Assembly (NCBI RefSeq): GCF_011761355.1
Contig: NZ_JAASRW010000006.1
Location: 248,001-312,000 of the forward strand
DNA: 64,000 bases
From: Paenibacillus lupini
GTDB taxonomy: Bacteria > Bacillota > Bacilli > Paenibacillales > Paenibacillaceae
Direction: 5' to 3'
The position numbers were made by a program, and so were the translations under genes. The notes under the pieces were generated by a model. It did no database searches. It saw only the letters and a program-made list of their open reading frames with translations, and was not told where the DNA came from. Position 1 is the first letter of the stretch, and every line of letters begins with the position of its first letter. Below, one piece after another: positions 63,510 through 64,000 of this stretch.

Positions 63510-63998
63510 TTATTGGAACAGCTTCGGTCTTGCCAATTGAACCGGCGTCTCATTCTTGCTGTCGAAATGGTTCATGACGAATACCTTCACCTTGTAATCG
63601 GCTCCAGTCTCGTTGAAATACTGCGTCATCTCAAGCTTGGTTTTCTTGAGCGGAACAGCGCTGACGAGCAGCGGCTCTGGGTTATTCCCCTTCATTAATT
63701 GGAACACCACGTAGGCATCATCCTCGTATTCCACTAGCTGTTCAACATTAAGGCTGACTTTCATTTGTTTGTCTCGTTCAATCTCACCTGACAGCAGGAA
63801 CGTATCGCGGGTATCATTCTTCGTGAACGCCTTCGTCGAAACGAGCGGCTTACCGGCAATAATGCCCTTCGATTCATTCGCCTTCACGCGAACCTGAGCG
63901 GCTCCTGCAGCGAAGTTGCCATCAGTGATAGGCTGCGGGTTCGCTGTTGCCGGCTTCCAAGTTGTACCGTTATCCACGCTGTACTCGTAATCAGACAC
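63510..63998 (-). CDS. C-terminal part of another secreted protein, cut by window end
   Basis: The window keeps 162 residues of a longer minus-strand protein that runs past the end. It begins SDYEYSVDNGTTWKPATANPQPI and ends PVQLARPKLFQ. This matches, residue for residue in places, the GH92 protein's region near residues 1130-1280 (SDYQFSTDGGKSWRQATANPQTV). The order is an Fn3-like pair, then VSAVPLKK and YKVKVFVMNHF, against VSSAVPV and YKVNVYLVNEF. It is likely a paralogous surface glycosidase, since such modules end GH92-like proteins here. Product cannot be named. Confidence 0.7.
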   Translation of the reverse strand: MSDYEYSVDNGTTWKPATANPQPITDGNFAAGAAQVRVKANESKGIIAGKPLVSTKAFTKNDTRDTFLLSGEIERDKQMKVSLNVEQLVEYEDDAYVVFQLMKGNNPEPLLVSAVPLKKTKLEMTQYFNETGADYKVKVFVMNHFDSKNETPVQLARPKLFQ

Positions 63999-64000
63999 TT

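Overview
The window looks like chromosome from a spore-forming, carbohydrate-degrading Bacillota of the Paenibacillus type. The evidence is a tlp spore-protein gene, an S-layer-homology protein, very large secreted glycosidases with carbohydrate-binding modules, many glycoside hydrolases with CUT1-type ABC importers, and Gram-positive AGGAGG ribosome sites and sigma-A promoters. No rRNA, tRNA or CRISPR array was recognised.

Layout. 1-7.3 kb: ordinary metabolic genes (cut MFS transporter, MBL hydrolase, ABM protein, sugar-isomerase-like TIM barrel, zinc alcohol dehydrogenase, an unidentified 534-aa protein with a divergent DeoR regulator). 7.4-22.1 kb: a mannoside/glycan-use locus on the minus strand. 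It holds a GntR/LacI-type regulator, two permeases, a binding lipoprotein, a GH38 alpha-mannosidase, an uncharacterised glycosidase-like protein, a GxGYxYP protein and a DUF4965 protein. One palindrome, ATTTGTTATAACAAAT, recurs at four promoters and defines a local regulon. 22.1-26.1 kb: an NAD-salvage operon (NrtR-type Nudix regulator, PnuC, NadR, ADP-ribosylglycohydrolase) followed by a 20-unit 14-bp minisatellite. 26.2-34.5 kb: a 1956-aa DUF4011/helicase/nuclease/DUF3320 protein (candidate defence protein), a YgjP peptidase, an SRPBCC protein beside a gene fossil, and a TylF-like methyltransferase.

34.5-49.5 kb is an AT-rich accessory island rich in conflict genes. It carries a four-gene overlapping operon (MBL hydrolase, trypsin-like protease, small middle protein, SMC/Rad50-like ATPase) that matches a Lamassu / ABC-three-component system with paired hydrolase and protease. 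It also has a membrane-anchored Mrr-type nuclease, a decayed tyrosine integrase, a BcgI-like two-gene restriction-modification system, a decayed serine resolvase, and a decayed large serine recombinase abutting what looks like the last codons of a 23S rRNA uracil methyltransferase gene. This is the most likely place for a little-described system.

49.5-64 kb returns to chromosome-like content: GH4 glycosidase with AraC regulator, a winged-helix-like protein, a DUF1232 protein, tlp, an acyl-CoA synthetase, a 238-bp tandem repeat block, then a secreted GH92 alpha-mannosidase with four CBM6-like repeats, an SLH-anchored protein, and the 3' end of another secreted protein sharing a domain with the GH92 enzyme. 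GH92, GH38 and the importer suggest a capacity to take apart alpha-mannosidic glycans outside and inside the cell; that joint role is inference.
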